A DNA stretch of 35,593 bases from Gemmatimonadales bacterium (GTDB lineage Bacteria > Gemmatimonadota > Gemmatimonadetes > Gemmatimonadales > GWC2-71-9): NCBI GenBank assembly GCA_013820855.1, contig JACDHV010000007.1, forward strand, positions 1 to 35,593, written 5' to 3'. The notes beneath the pieces are model-generated. The model was not told the origin of the DNA. It did not search any database and saw only the letters and a list, made by a program, of their open reading frames with translations. The stretch's first letter is position 1; every line of letters begins with the position of its first letter. A program made the position numbers and the translations under genes. This document shows, in pieces, positions 26,270 through 34,813 of this stretch.

Positions 26270-26364
26270 TACCCACCTCCCTCGTTGAGTTCCTCAGAGC
26301 CAGCTTTGCTATATGAGACTCGATGGCCACCGAGGCAGTGACGAGGAACACAGGTGGCACATCG

Positions 26365-28014
26365 TCACCCCCGACGACGGCAGCCCCGAAGGAGGACCAG
26401 CGGGGCGGGGTGATTGGGGAAAAGATCACGCGCGCGCTCGGCGTGAGGACGGGCGAGATCGCACCGGTCCGAGACCCGCCACTCCTGCGCGAGGCGCATG
26501 TGAATCCGGTAGCTGCCGGGATCCACCCTCGCGGCGAGCTCCAGCGCCTCCCGACTCCCGACTCCCGAGAGCGCCATCGCCGCGACCTGCGCGAGGCTGT
26601 GGAGCAGCAGCACGCCTCCCACCACGCTCACCGCGACGGCCAGCCTCCTGCGCCCGAGCGCGGTCAAAACCACCTCACGCACCGGCCGCGCGGATGAGGC
26701 CAACGCGCCGACCACCGTCCAGGCAAAGAAGGTCGGCACAGGGAGGAGCATGGCCGCGTCGAACGCGCCCACCACGACGATCGCGATGAGCGTGGCCACG
26801 ATGGTGAGATCGCCGAGCGCGGGCGCGCGGCGGGTGCCGCTCCGCACCCGGATCCAGGCGCCCAGCGCGATGGTCCCTCCCACGGCGAGCAGGAACAACG
26901 AGGCCGGCAATCCGCGCTCGGCGAGCACCGCCATCCAGTCGCTGCTGGGCCACGGATTGGTGGGAATGACATCGCCGGCGGCGAAGGAGGGATCGCTCGG
27001 AGACATGTATTTCGGGTAGTATAGCGGCCAGTTGCCCGGGCCCACGCCCAGCACCGGATGATCCCCGGCCATCCGGAGCGTGTTGCCGTACTGGATCAGC
27101 CGTCCGCGGCCGCTCCCCTCCCTGTAGTTGGCCACGCCGGTGAGCGAGTCGAGGTAGGGGGAGTCCGAGCGCCAGTTCAGTCTGTTGGGCAGCGCGAGGG
27201 CGAGCAGCAATCCACCCAACCCGGTTCCGGCGAGGACGAGCACCCGTTTGCGGAGCCGCTGATCGGTCCAGAGACGTCCGACCCACAGGCCTTCCACGGC
27301 GAGAAAGATTCCGCAGGCCGCCGCGCCGAGCCAGGCGGCGCGAGACCGTGACAGCACCAAGGCCGCCGTCGCGAGCGCCACGCCCGCGGCGCCCAGCGCG
27401 AAGTCCCCACCGCGCCGGGCCTCGACTGTCACCAGGATCAGCACCGGCAGCCCGATCGTGACCAGGTGGGCCATGAAGTTCCGGTTGCCGAAGGTGCCGC
27501 CCGGGGCGCGGGTCAGGCTGGCGAAATCGGTGGTGAGCAGGCCGTACGCCTGGACCAGGCCGGTGCCCGCCCCGAGCACCACCGCGATCGCGAGCGCGCC
27601 GAGCAGCCGGGGGCCGTGGCCCTTGCGGGCAACGGTTCGTGCCGCCCAGAAGAGTCCGGCCCCGGCAAGGGAGACGCCGAGGGCGCGGGCGGCCAGCCAG
27701 CCGTTGGCGGCCAGCATCGCCGAGATCAGTGAGAGCCCCAGAAAGCCGGCCACCAGTGCGTCCACCATGAACACGGTGAGAGTTCGAGCCGAGCCGAGGC
27801 AGAGCAGCACCGCGGCGAGCGCCACGGCGAGCAGCACCAGCTCCTTCACGAACGTGTAGCGGTCGAGCTGGAAGAAGTGGTAGGGGGTGGCGGCGAGCAC
27901 CACCAGGATCGCGCCGGCCTGGAGCGCGAGGAGCGCCCACCTGCCGTCCCATTGCTCGGCGCGCGGCGCGTGGACCGATCGATTGGGTACCGGCCGGAGG
28001 GACTCGGTCTGCAC
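26365..28014 (-). CDS. O-antigen-ligase-like polytopic membrane protein
   Basis: A 549-residue inner-membrane protein of the WaaL/Wzy_C superfamily with about a dozen hydrophobic helices. The signature region is GGTFGNRNFMAHLVTIGLPVL near residue 168 and the periplasmic loop with HPVLGVGPGNWPLYYPKY, which is typical of O-antigen ligases and related polymerases. The C-terminal soluble tail (residues about 487-549) looks like one TPR unit (SYRIHMRLAQEWRVSDRCD, then HAERARDLFPNHPAPLVLL). Its substrate, whether a polysaccharide, glycan or protein, cannot be told. The GTG start at 28014 is nine bases after the M48 protease stop, with GAGGAG between them, so the two are co-transcribed. Confidence 0.8.
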   Translation of the reverse strand: MQTESLRPVPNRSVHAPRAEQWDGRWALLALQAGAILVVLAATPYHFFQLDRYTFVKELVLLAVALAAVLLCLGSARTLTVFMVDALVAGFLGLSLISAMLAANGWLAARALGVSLAGAGLFWAARTVARKGHGPRLLGALAIAVVLGAGTGLVQAYGLLTTDFASLTRAPGGTFGNRNFMAHLVTIGLPVLILVTVEARRGGDFALGAAGVALATAALVLSRSRAAWLGAAACGIFLAVEGLWVGRLWTDQRLRKRVLVLAGTGLGGLLLALALPNRLNWRSDSPYLDSLTGVANYREGSGRGRLIQYGNTLRMAGDHPVLGVGPGNWPLYYPKYMSPSDPSFAAGDVIPTNPWPSSDWMAVLAERGLPASLFLLAVGGTIALGAWIRVRSGTRRAPALGDLTIVATLIAIVVVGAFDAAMLLPVPTFFAWTVVGALASSARPVREVVLTALGRRRLAVAVSVVGGVLLLHSLAQVAAMALSGVGSREALELAARVDPGSYRIHMRLAQEWRVSDRCDLARPHAERARDLFPNHPAPLVLLRGCRRRG

Positions 28015-28023
28015 CTTCTCTCC

Positions 28024-29304
28024 TCAGGGATCGATCGGGAGCGGCTCGGCCGGACGGAAGCGGTCGCCGTAGCGCGGCGGCTCGCCGCTCAGCCAGGGGC
28101 GGTAGCGGTTGGCGAACTCGATCCGGTCGGCCAGATCCGGATGGCTGCCGCGCCACAGCCGGTACAGGAGGCCGGTGCGCGGGACGGCAAGGTTCTCGTC
28201 CTGCAGGCGGACGAACGCCAGGGCGCCCGAGCGGTTGTCGCGGGTGAGCTCGAGCGCGAAGCGGTCGGCCTCCCGCTCCTGCCACCGCGAGAGCGCCAGC
28301 ACTACCGGGGTCGTCGCGAGCATGACCACTCCACCTACCAGCGCCAGCAGCGGCAGCGACGCCACGTCGTCCAGCCGTTCGAATCCGAAGCGGTCGCGGA
28401 ACCGGGCGATCAAGCTCGCGGCCAGACGGTGCACGACGTACAGGGACAGCGTGACGAGGAACGTGGCCCCAAGTATAACAGTGAGCGTGTGCCGCAGGAC
28501 GAAGTGCCCGATCTCGTGGCCCATCACGAAGACCACCTCGTCGGGCTCGAGCTGGTCCACCAGGGTGTCCCAGAGCACGATGCGCTTGGTTTCGCCGAAC
28601 CCGGTGACGTAGGCGTTGACCCGGCGAGTTTCGTCGCTTTTCCGGACCTCGTACACCCGGCTCTCGGGAATGTCGGCGCGGGCCGCCAACTCGTGGATCC
28701 GCGCCTCGAGGCCGCGGTCGCGCATGGGGCCGTACTCGTCGAAGAGGGGAGCGATCCACACCGGGGCCACGATCATCGCGAGCGCCGTGAGCGGGGCGGT
28801 CAGGAGCCCGGTCCAGAGCCACCACTTCCCGGGGCTCACCCGCAGGAGCAGGTACGGAATCCAGAGCACCAGTGCCGCCAGCACGGCTGAGATCGCGACG
28901 CCCTTTGCCCAGTCGCCAAGCCACGCTCCCGCCGTCTCGGTCGAGAGGCCGTAGGCGTGCTGGCGCACGAAGCCGGCATACCACGCGAGCGGGAGAAACA
29001 CGACCGCCTGGATGACGACGTAGGCCGCCCCATAGATCGCGATCGTCGGAAGCTGGCGCCCGCGCGCGATCCGCCGGGCCGCATTCCGCAACCGGGCGGA
29101 GAACCCGGAAAAGAGAATGGCCGCGGGCACCAGCAGCTCGAGAAGGGTGGCACCCGCCCAGATGGCGTGGCCCGTCCGGTAATACCGGATCGCCAGCGCG
29201 CTCGGCTCCGGCACCGGGACGGCCGAGGTGGCGCCGGTGTCGGACGCCTGGACGGGAGACGAGTCGGACTGCCACATGGCGAGGCTCTTGCGCGGCGAGG
29301 TCAC
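28024..29304 (-). CDS. M48-family integral membrane metalloprotease (Ste24/CAAX type)
   Basis: A zinc endopeptidase of the Ste24/CAAX-protease-1 branch. The 426-residue protein has several N-terminal helices, a soluble segment (IPESRVYEVRKSDETRRVNAYVTGFGETKRIVLWDTLV), the zinc motif HEIGH (about 263-267, in VMGHEIGHFVL), two more helices, and the third ligand region EREADRFAL (about 343-351). It probably cleaves membrane-embedded or misfolded proteins at the inner membrane. The longest frame starts at GTG 29304; ATG 29277 (MWQSD) is an alternative. It diverges from eutB with only 41-68 bases between starts. Confidence 0.87.
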   Translation of the reverse strand: MTSPRKSLAMWQSDSSPVQASDTGATSAVPVPEPSALAIRYYRTGHAIWAGATLLELLVPAAILFSGFSARLRNAARRIARGRQLPTIAIYGAAYVVIQAVVFLPLAWYAGFVRQHAYGLSTETAGAWLGDWAKGVAISAVLAALVLWIPYLLLRVSPGKWWLWTGLLTAPLTALAMIVAPVWIAPLFDEYGPMRDRGLEARIHELAARADIPESRVYEVRKSDETRRVNAYVTGFGETKRIVLWDTLVDQLEPDEVVFVMGHEIGHFVLRHTLTVILGATFLVTLSLYVVHRLAASLIARFRDRFGFERLDDVASLPLLALVGGVVMLATTPVVLALSRWQEREADRFALELTRDNRSGALAFVRLQDENLAVPRTGLLYRLWRGSHPDLADRIEFANRYRPWLSGEPPRYGDRFRPAEPLPIDP

Positions 29305-29345
29305 GGTCGCAGGATTCGGTTCGACACGACGTTCGGGAGACCCGC

Positions 29346-30725
29346 ATGTACGGACATACCGTCGGCTCGGTGCGGTACCGGTTCGCCGACCTCCGCACCC
29401 TGCTCGCGAAAGCTACCCCGTTTCGCTCGGGCGACGCGCTCGCCGGCCTCGCGGCCGGCAGCGCGGAGGAGCGGGTGGCGGCGCAGATGGCGCTCGCCGA
29501 TCTCCCGCTCGCCGCCTTCCTGAACGAGGCCGTGGTGCCGTACGAAGACGACGAGGTCACCCGGCTGATCCTCGACACTCACGATCGGGAGGCGTTCCGA
29601 CCGGTCGCCGCGCTGACCGTGGGCGGCTTCCGCGAGTGGCTTCTCTCGCCCGCGGGGACCCCCGAAGCGCTCGCCGCGCTCGCGGCCGGCATCACCCCCG
29701 AGATGGCCGCGGCGGTCTCCAAGCTGATGCGGGTGCAGGACCTCGTCCTCGCGGCGCGGAAATGCCGGGTGGTCACCCGGTTCCGCGGCACGATCGGGCT
29801 GCCGGGCCGCCTGTCCGTTCGGCTCCAGCCCAATCATCCGACGGACGATCCTCGCGGCATCGGCGCCGCGATCGTGGACGGGCTCCTCTACGGCAGCGGC
29901 GACGCCGTGATCGGCATCAACCCCGCCACCGACGATCCCACCGGCGTGGTCCGGCTCCTCGGCATGGTGGACGAGCTGCGCCGCCGGTACGACATCCCGA
30001 CCCAGAGCTGCGTGCTGGCCCACGTCACCACAACGCTCGAGGCGATCCGCCGCGGGGCGCCGGTGGACCTCGTCTTCCAGTCCGTGGCGGGAACCGAGGC
30101 CGCGAACCGGAGCTTCGGAGTACATCTCGCGCTGCTCGCGGAAGCGCACGACGCGGCGCTGTCGCTGGGCCGGGGCACGGTCGGGACCGATGTGATGTAT
30201 TTCGAGACCGGCCAGGGCAGCGCGCTGTCGGCCGAGGCGAACCGCGGCGTGGACCAGCAGACCTGCGAGGCGCGCGCGTACGCCGTCGCCCGCCGCTTCC
30301 GGCCGCTGCTGGTGAACACCGTCGTCGGCTTCATCGGTCCCGAGTACCTCTACGACGGCAAGCAGATCCTTCGCGCGGGACTGGAGGATCACTTCTGCGG
30401 CAAGCTGCTGGGGCTGCCGATGGGGTGCGACGCCTGCTACACCAACCACGCCGAGGCCGACCAGGACGACATGGACGTGCTGCTCACGGCCCTCGGCGCG
30501 GCCGGTGTCACCTACATCATGGGGGTGCCTGGGGCCGACGACGTGATGCTGGGGTATCAGAGCACTTCGTTTCATGACGCACTCTACCTGCGGGAGATCC
30601 TCGGTCTCCGGCCCGCGCCCGAGTTCGAGGCGTGGCTCGAGGCGATGGGCATCGTGGACGATTCGGGGCGGCTGAGACCGGCCACCGGGCGTGCGCTGAG
30701 GCTGCTCGACGGCGTCCGAGGGTGA
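29346..30725 (+). CDS. eutB: Ethanolamine ammonia-lyase large subunit
   Basis: Large subunit of the adenosylcobalamin-dependent enzyme that splits ethanolamine into acetaldehyde and ammonia. The 459-residue protein carries the family segments VPYEDDEVTRLI, LPGRLSVRLQPNHPTDDPRGI, GDAVIGINPATDD, QSVAGTEAANRSFGVHLALL, FETGQGSALSAEAN and LGLPMGCDACYTNHAEADQDD. The length is normal and no frame damage is visible. The small subunit gene eutC, which normally follows directly, is absent: the next gene, 12 bases on, is TerB-like. No other eut or microcompartment gene is in view. A cobalamin-regulated receptor lies about 1 kb downstream, consistent with its cofactor need. Confidence 0.93.
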   Translation: MYGHTVGSVRYRFADLRTLLAKATPFRSGDALAGLAAGSAEERVAAQMALADLPLAAFLNEAVVPYEDDEVTRLILDTHDREAFRPVAALTVGGFREWLLSPAGTPEALAALAAGITPEMAAAVSKLMRVQDLVLAARKCRVVTRFRGTIGLPGRLSVRLQPNHPTDDPRGIGAAIVDGLLYGSGDAVIGINPATDDPTGVVRLLGMVDELRRRYDIPTQSCVLAHVTTTLEAIRRGAPVDLVFQSVAGTEAANRSFGVHLALLAEAHDAALSLGRGTVGTDVMYFETGQGSALSAEANRGVDQQTCEARAYAVARRFRPLLVNTVVGFIGPEYLYDGKQILRAGLEDHFCGKLLGLPMGCDACYTNHAEADQDDMDVLLTALGAAGVTYIMGVPGADDVMLGYQSTSFHDALYLREILGLRPAPEFEAWLEAMGIVDDSGRLRPATGRALRLLDGVRG

Positions 30726-30737
30726 TAGCTTTCCGGC

Positions 30738-31232
30738 GTGCTGGAATCGATTCGCGGTTTCGTCACCCGCCGCATCCTGTCGCGTGCCGAGGCGTCGGCG
30801 GAACCCGGCACATCCGGCCCGCCGGGGGTGCAGCTCGCGGCGTGTGCGCTCCTCCTCGAGCTCGCCCGCGCCGACGGGGTGATGAGCCCCTCCGAGCTGG
30901 CCCACATCGAGGGCGCCATCCAGCGCCACTTCGGTCTCGACGAGGCCACGGCGCGGGAGCTGATCTCGCTCGCCGAGGAGGAGCGCCGCCAGTCCATCGA
31001 CCACTTCCAGTTCACCCGCCTCATCGCCTCCGAGTACGACCTGGGACAGAAGATGGTGCTCGCGGAGGTGATGTGGGGCGTGATCCTGGCCGATGGCGAG
31101 CTCGCCACTCACGAGGCGTGGCTGGTCAGGAAGCTGGCGCATCTGCTCGAGCTGGAGCCGGGCTACTTGTCGGAGGCCCGCAAGTCCGCCGCGACCCGCG
31201 GCCATGGTCATGGGGAGGTCCTAGATGAGTGA
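30738..31232 (+). CDS. TerB-like protein
   Basis: A 164-residue cytosolic helical protein of the TerB (tellurite resistance/DjlA-like N-terminal) family: QLAACALLLELARADGVMSPSELAHIEGAIQRHFGL, then a second helical half with VLAEVMWGVILADGELATHEAWLVRKLAHLLEL. The Asp/Glu-rich loops (ARADGVMSPSE, LADGELATHE) are the twin metal- or ligand-binding turns typical of TerB folds. The function is not established; the name does not prove a role in tellurite resistance. GTG 30738 is 12 bases after eutB, and the last eight bases overlap the next gene. Confidence 0.75.
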   Translation: MLESIRGFVTRRILSRAEASAEPGTSGPPGVQLAACALLLELARADGVMSPSELAHIEGAIQRHFGLDEATARELISLAEEERRQSIDHFQFTRLIASEYDLGQKMVLAEVMWGVILADGELATHEAWLVRKLAHLLELEPGYLSEARKSAATRGHGHGEVLDE

Positions 31233-31698
31233 CGGAAGGGTGAGCACCTATCTCAACGATCATCTGGCGGGGTCGGTCGAAGCGATCGAGCTGATGGAGC
31301 GCGCGATTCAGGAGAACGCCGGCAACCTGCTCGCGCGCCGGCTGGAGGAGATTCTCAGGGAAATCAAGAAGGATCAGGCCGTGGTGCAGGATCTGATCGA
31401 GCGGATCGGGTCGAAGGAGAACCCCTTGAAGAAGGCGGGGGCATGGCTGGTCGAGAAGGCGGGCCGGGTGAAGCTGGGCGGTTCCGACGACCCGAGCGAG
31501 CTGGCGCGCCTGGAGGTGCTGGAGACACTGGCGATGGGGATCCAGGGCAAGCGCGCGCTGTGGCGCGCGCTGCGCGTCGTGGCCGACAGGTATCCGGCCC
31601 TGCAGGAGCTGGACCTGAACCTGCTCGAGCGCCGCGCGGCCGAGCAGCACGACCGCGTCGAAGAGTGGCGGCTCGAGGCCGCGAGAGAAGTGCTCTGA
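31225..31698 (+). CDS. Helical-bundle protein of unknown function
   Basis: A 157-residue soluble, almost entirely helical protein. The first half (SVEAIELMERAIQENAGNLLARRLEEILREIKKDQAVVQDLIERIG) reads as an antiparallel helical hairpin like those of ferritin-like bundles, and the second half (LEVLETLAMGIQGKRALWRALRVVADRYPALQELDLNLLERRAAEQHDRVEEWR) as two further helices. Glu and His occur at spacings that could bind metal (ERRAAEQHDRVEE), but the pattern is not diagnostic. I do not recognise the family firmly. It overlaps the TerB-like gene by eight bases and converges with btuB, with a four-base gap between the two stops. Confidence 0.65.
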   Translation: MSDGRVSTYLNDHLAGSVEAIELMERAIQENAGNLLARRLEEILREIKKDQAVVQDLIERIGSKENPLKKAGAWLVEKAGRVKLGGSDDPSELARLEVLETLAMGIQGKRALWRALRVVADRYPALQELDLNLLERRAAEQHDRVEEWRLEAAREVL

Positions 31699-31702
31699 GC
31701 CG

Positions 31703-33652
31703 CTAATCCACGGTGGTGGAGAGGCCGACGAACATGCCGCGGCCTCGCGCCGGGAACGCCACCGCCTGCTCGTAGTCCTCGGCGAACAGATTCTCGACCC
31801 GCGCCGTGAGATCGAGGCCGGGGGTTCCCCCGCGGCGCTGAAGCACGGTGAGCGTGCCGCTGAGGTCGAGCGTCGTGTATGCGGGAAGCTCCACCCGTGC
31901 GTTGGGCTCGGGAAACTGGCCGAAGCGGGTATCGTCGCGAGAGCCGACCAGCGAGAGCACGGCACCGAGCCGGATGCGGCCGGCGAACGCCGACTCCACG
32001 CGCACCGCCAGCGCGTCGTCGGGCCGCCGCAGCAGGCGCTCCCCTTCCACGAACGTCGCGGCGTCGCCGGAGTCGAATCCGGCATCGGTCACCTTCGATG
32101 CCAGGTGGGTGTACGTGATCGAGCCGGTCACCGGCCACCGCGGCCGCAAATGGAGCACCGCCTCCACTCCGTTCGCGTTGGCCGCGGCGACGTTGAAGTA
32201 GTTGGGCCCGCCGGCCCGCGGCCCCGGGAAGGCGAATTGAATGAGATCGCGGAACCGCTGAGCGAACAGCGTCACGCCGATGCCCACCACCCCGCGGGCG
32301 AGATCCTGCTCCACTCCTCCTTCGACGCTGAACGTTCGCTCCGGCCGGAGGTCGGGATTCCCCAGGGAGAACGGGGTGTCGAAGTTCTCGTAGAAGCCGG
32401 CCTCCTTGAAGCCGGTGCCCACCGAGGCCCGGATCCTCGTGGAGGGTGACGCGAAGGCCAGCGCCGCGGCGCGGTAGGTCCAGAAGCTGCCGAATGTCTC
32501 GTTCTCGTCCAGCCGGCCGCCGGCGGTGAGCTGAACGCGTGACACCGGCAGCACCGTGGCCTGCGCGTACAAGCCCCAGTTGTCACGCGATTCCCGGAAG
32601 GCGCCCGTCACGTCCTGCCGCTGGGTCTCGAAGCTGGCCCCGGCTACACCGCGAATCCCCCTCGGCAGATCGAGCTGCACCCTGGCCTCGGCCGAGGTCC
32701 GGTCGATGCTGGTGTGATCGCTGCTCGCGAAGTCGGGTCCCGGCGGTGGATCGGCCGGGTTCTCGAAGCCGGTCTCGATGTCGCTCCTTCCGAGAAGCAG
32801 TTGCCCTTCCACCGCTCCGGTGAGCCGGTGCCCGAGGTCGAGCGCGAAGGCCGATGTCCGGTCGGTCGTGAACTGGTTTCGATCCACCGGCACGCCGGTG
32901 AAGTCGGTGGGGAAGTTGTACTTGGCGTCGTGGTACCGGCCGGTGACGCTCAGTGTGGTCCGCCCGCCGGCGAGCGCGCGGACGCGCCCGCTCGCCACCG
33001 TGTTCCGGTAATCGTTGTTGAACGCGTAGGTCCCCTCGCTGGTGAGCCGCGAGAGCGACGCGGACCAGCCGAGCGCCCTGGCACCGCCCACTGCGGACGC
33101 CTCCCACCGCGCGCTGCCGAAGCTGCCCGCCTCGCCGGCGGCGCCGAGCCGAAGCCCGTCGCCGCCCTGCCGGGTGACGATCTGGATCACGCCTGCGATG
33201 GCGTCCGAGCCGTAGAGCACGCTGCCGGGTCCCCGCAGCACCTCGATCCGCTCGACGTTGTCCGTGGTGAGCGAGGCGAAGTCGTAGAAGCCGCCGGGCT
33301 GATTCACCGGGACGCCGTCCACCAGCACTTTCACATAGTCACTCTCCCCGCCGCGCACGAACAGCGAGGCGGCCGCGCCATACGGGCCGCCCTGGACGAC
33401 GTGGGCTCCGGGGACCTGCCGCAGGGCATCCCCGACGAAATGAATGCCCTGGGCGCGCAGGTCGTCCCCCCTGAGCACCGTGACGGTCGCCGCGACCGAG
33501 TCCGGTGCCATGGGATAGCGGGTGGCCGTGACCACGATCTCGGGAAGCGAGACCGTGTCTCTTGTCTCCTGGGCATCCAGGCCGCCGGCGGTGAAGAGGA
33601 GCGGCGCGAGCGCGAGCAGGACGGGCGCCGCGCCCCGGTAAAGGCGAGTCAT
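31703..33652 (-). CDS. btuB: TonB-dependent outer-membrane receptor, BtuB type
   Basis: Outer-membrane receptor of about 649 residues for cobalamin. A signal peptide (MTRLYRGAAPVLLALAPLLF, then GGLDAQ) precedes a TonB-box-like LPEIVVTATRYP, the plug domain (VTVLRGDDLRAQG, LFVRGGESDYVKVLVDGVPVNQPGG, VERIEVLRGPGSVLYGSDAIAGVIQI) and a beta barrel to the end. The cobalamin riboswitch upstream supports B12 as substrate. ATG 33652 was chosen because AGGAG lies just before it and the signal begins there; the frame is open further upstream but runs into the riboswitch leader. Loss of the C-terminal aromatic residue (it ends TTVD) is slightly unusual for a barrel. Confidence 0.9.
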   Translation of the reverse strand: MTRLYRGAAPVLLALAPLLFTAGGLDAQETRDTVSLPEIVVTATRYPMAPDSVAATVTVLRGDDLRAQGIHFVGDALRQVPGAHVVQGGPYGAAASLFVRGGESDYVKVLVDGVPVNQPGGFYDFASLTTDNVERIEVLRGPGSVLYGSDAIAGVIQIVTRQGGDGLRLGAAGEAGSFGSARWEASAVGGARALGWSASLSRLTSEGTYAFNNDYRNTVASGRVRALAGGRTTLSVTGRYHDAKYNFPTDFTGVPVDRNQFTTDRTSAFALDLGHRLTGAVEGQLLLGRSDIETGFENPADPPPGPDFASSDHTSIDRTSAEARVQLDLPRGIRGVAGASFETQRQDVTGAFRESRDNWGLYAQATVLPVSRVQLTAGGRLDENETFGSFWTYRAAALAFASPSTRIRASVGTGFKEAGFYENFDTPFSLGNPDLRPERTFSVEGGVEQDLARGVVGIGVTLFAQRFRDLIQFAFPGPRAGGPNYFNVAAANANGVEAVLHLRPRWPVTGSITYTHLASKVTDAGFDSGDAATFVEGERLLRRPDDALAVRVESAFAGRIRLGAVLSLVGSRDDTRFGQFPEPNARVELPAYTTLDLSGTLTVLQRRGGTPGLDLTARVENLFAEDYEQAVAFPARGRGMFVGLSTTVD

Positions 33653-33772
33653 CGTGGATCTCCTGACCCTGAAACCGCGTGTGGCGGGCGTGGGCGACCC
33701 CGCCGCCGGGCGGGCGGCGAGGCTGCCGGGGATGAGCGGAGGCGCGGGAAGCCAGGGCCTTTCAAGCACGCC

Positions 33773-33802
33773 GCCCATCCTCGGGGTGTCGAAGATGGGC
33801 GA
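33773..33802 (-). promoter_or_regulatory. Hairpin in the btuB leader, possible expression platform
   Basis: CGCCCATC (33773-33780) and GATGGGCG (33795-33802) pair perfectly, then after one mismatch TCG pairs with CGA, leaving a six-base loop. It lies between the riboswitch aptamer and the btuB start, about 120 bases from the ribosome-binding site. No T-run follows in the btuB direction, so if regulatory it is not a plain intrinsic terminator. The rest of 33653-33861 shows nothing I can name. Confidence 0.4.
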
Positions 33803-33861
33803 ATGCGGGCCGCGATCGCGGGGCCGGAATCGCCACCGTTCCCTCCCCCGAGGGTGTAGTG

Positions 33862-34016
33862 GTGGCACGAGCGAGAGGTCTCCTGGCTTCGGGCCCTCGC
33901 TCGCCTTCCCGGTTTCCCAGTGGCGTTGCTGAGCGAGGTAGGCTGCCCGTTACAGTGGCGGGGCCGCGCCGGATTCACACCGGCTTCCATGGATCTCGAC
34001 TCGCGTGGATCGGTTG
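33862..34016 (-). ncRNA. Cobalamin riboswitch (AdoCbl type)
   Basis: Read on the minus strand, the region contains the conserved core of the cobalamin riboswitch: GGAAGCCGGTGTGAATCC (about 33971-33988), then GCGGCCCCGCCACTGTAACG with the B12 box GCCACTGTAA (33950-33959), and the 3' element AAGCCAGGAGACC (33877-33889). The terminal paired element is formed by GCGAG/CTCGC near the ends. It precedes btuB and points at it. B12 binding would lower receptor expression. The outer boundaries are approximate. The adjoining stem at 34020-34048 (GACGGAGC/GCTCCGTC) may be part of the peripheral structure. Confidence 0.93.
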
Positions 34017-34210
34017 TAGGACGGAGCCATTTTAGGCCCCGCTCCGTCGGTACGCAAGTGCGGGGGCGTGATACCGGCGGGGCGGGGGTCGTGACGGGGC
34101 GCACCGCCTTATGGGTTGGCTGGCCGCATACTGCTGTTCCCTGTCCCCGTTTATGTCGAGCCGGCTCATCGTCGAGGCGCCTCACGGGGACGTCGCAGTC
34201 GGAGGAGGAA

Positions 34211-34813
34211 ATCATGACCATGCCAGACACACGGAGCGGGGGTCGCGAGGGCGCGGCTTTCGGCGACGAGCAGGCATTGCCGGGATCAGGGAGCGCAGGG
34301 GAGGCCGGTGCCGGCTCGGAAAACGGCGCCCGCGAACAGATCCGCCAGGCCCGCGACAAGGTCGTCGACCAGGCGAAGTCCACCCTGCGCGACGCCCGCG
34401 ATCGTGCCGGCTCGGGCTTGAACGAAGGCCGGCGCCGCGCGGCCGAGCAGATCGGCGGAATCGGTGGGGCGTTTCACCGCACCAGCGAGCAGCTGCGCAA
34501 CGAGGACCAGGCGAAGTTTGCCGATGTGGCCGACACGGTCGGGCGCCAGATCGACCGGGTGGCCGATTACCTCCGCGACGCGGACGGCCGGACCATGGCC
34601 CGCGACATCGAGAACCTGGCCCGGCGGCAGCCCGCCCTGGTCTTCGCGGGAGCCTTCGCGCTGGGTGTCGTGGCGGCCCGCTTCCTCAAGAGCTCCGAGC
34701 CGGAGTACGACTCGGACGACGTGGGCTACGGGCGGATCCAGCCCGGTGGTCAGCCCGCCGGCCTCGGCTCGAACTTCGATCCGGGGGTGGGAGGGTTCGA
34801 TGCACCAGCTTAG
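34211..34813 (+). CDS. YqjD/ElaB-like tail-anchored membrane protein
   Basis: A 200-residue protein. A Gly/Ala-rich N-terminus is followed by an amphipathic, charged helical stretch (REQIRQARDKVVDQAKSTLRDARDRAGS to the ADYLRDADGR region) like the apolipoprotein-type repeats of YqjD and ElaB. A single hydrophobic helix (PALVFAGAFALGVVAARFLKSS, about residues 155-175) and a Gly/Pro-rich polar tail complete it. The charged amphipathic part resembles proteins that bind ribosomes or membranes under stress; that is family analogy. GGAGGA lies four to six bases before ATG 34211. It overlaps the next gene by 14 bases. Confidence 0.7.
   Translation: MMTMPDTRSGGREGAAFGDEQALPGSGSAGEAGAGSENGAREQIRQARDKVVDQAKSTLRDARDRAGSGLNEGRRRAAEQIGGIGGAFHRTSEQLRNEDQAKFADVADTVGRQIDRVADYLRDADGRTMARDIENLARRQPALVFAGAFALGVVAARFLKSSEPEYDSDDVGYGRIQPGGQPAGLGSNFDPGVGGFDAPA

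Noticed and set aside
26675-29578. Very long minus-strand open frame across the O-antigen-ligase and protease genes
   Set aside because: It is an Arg/Pro/Gly-rich shadow of two well-supported genes in another frame, a usual effect of high GC content.
30738-31232. Tellurite resistance role for the TerB-like gene
   Set aside because: No other ter genes are present, and TerB folds occur widely without that function.
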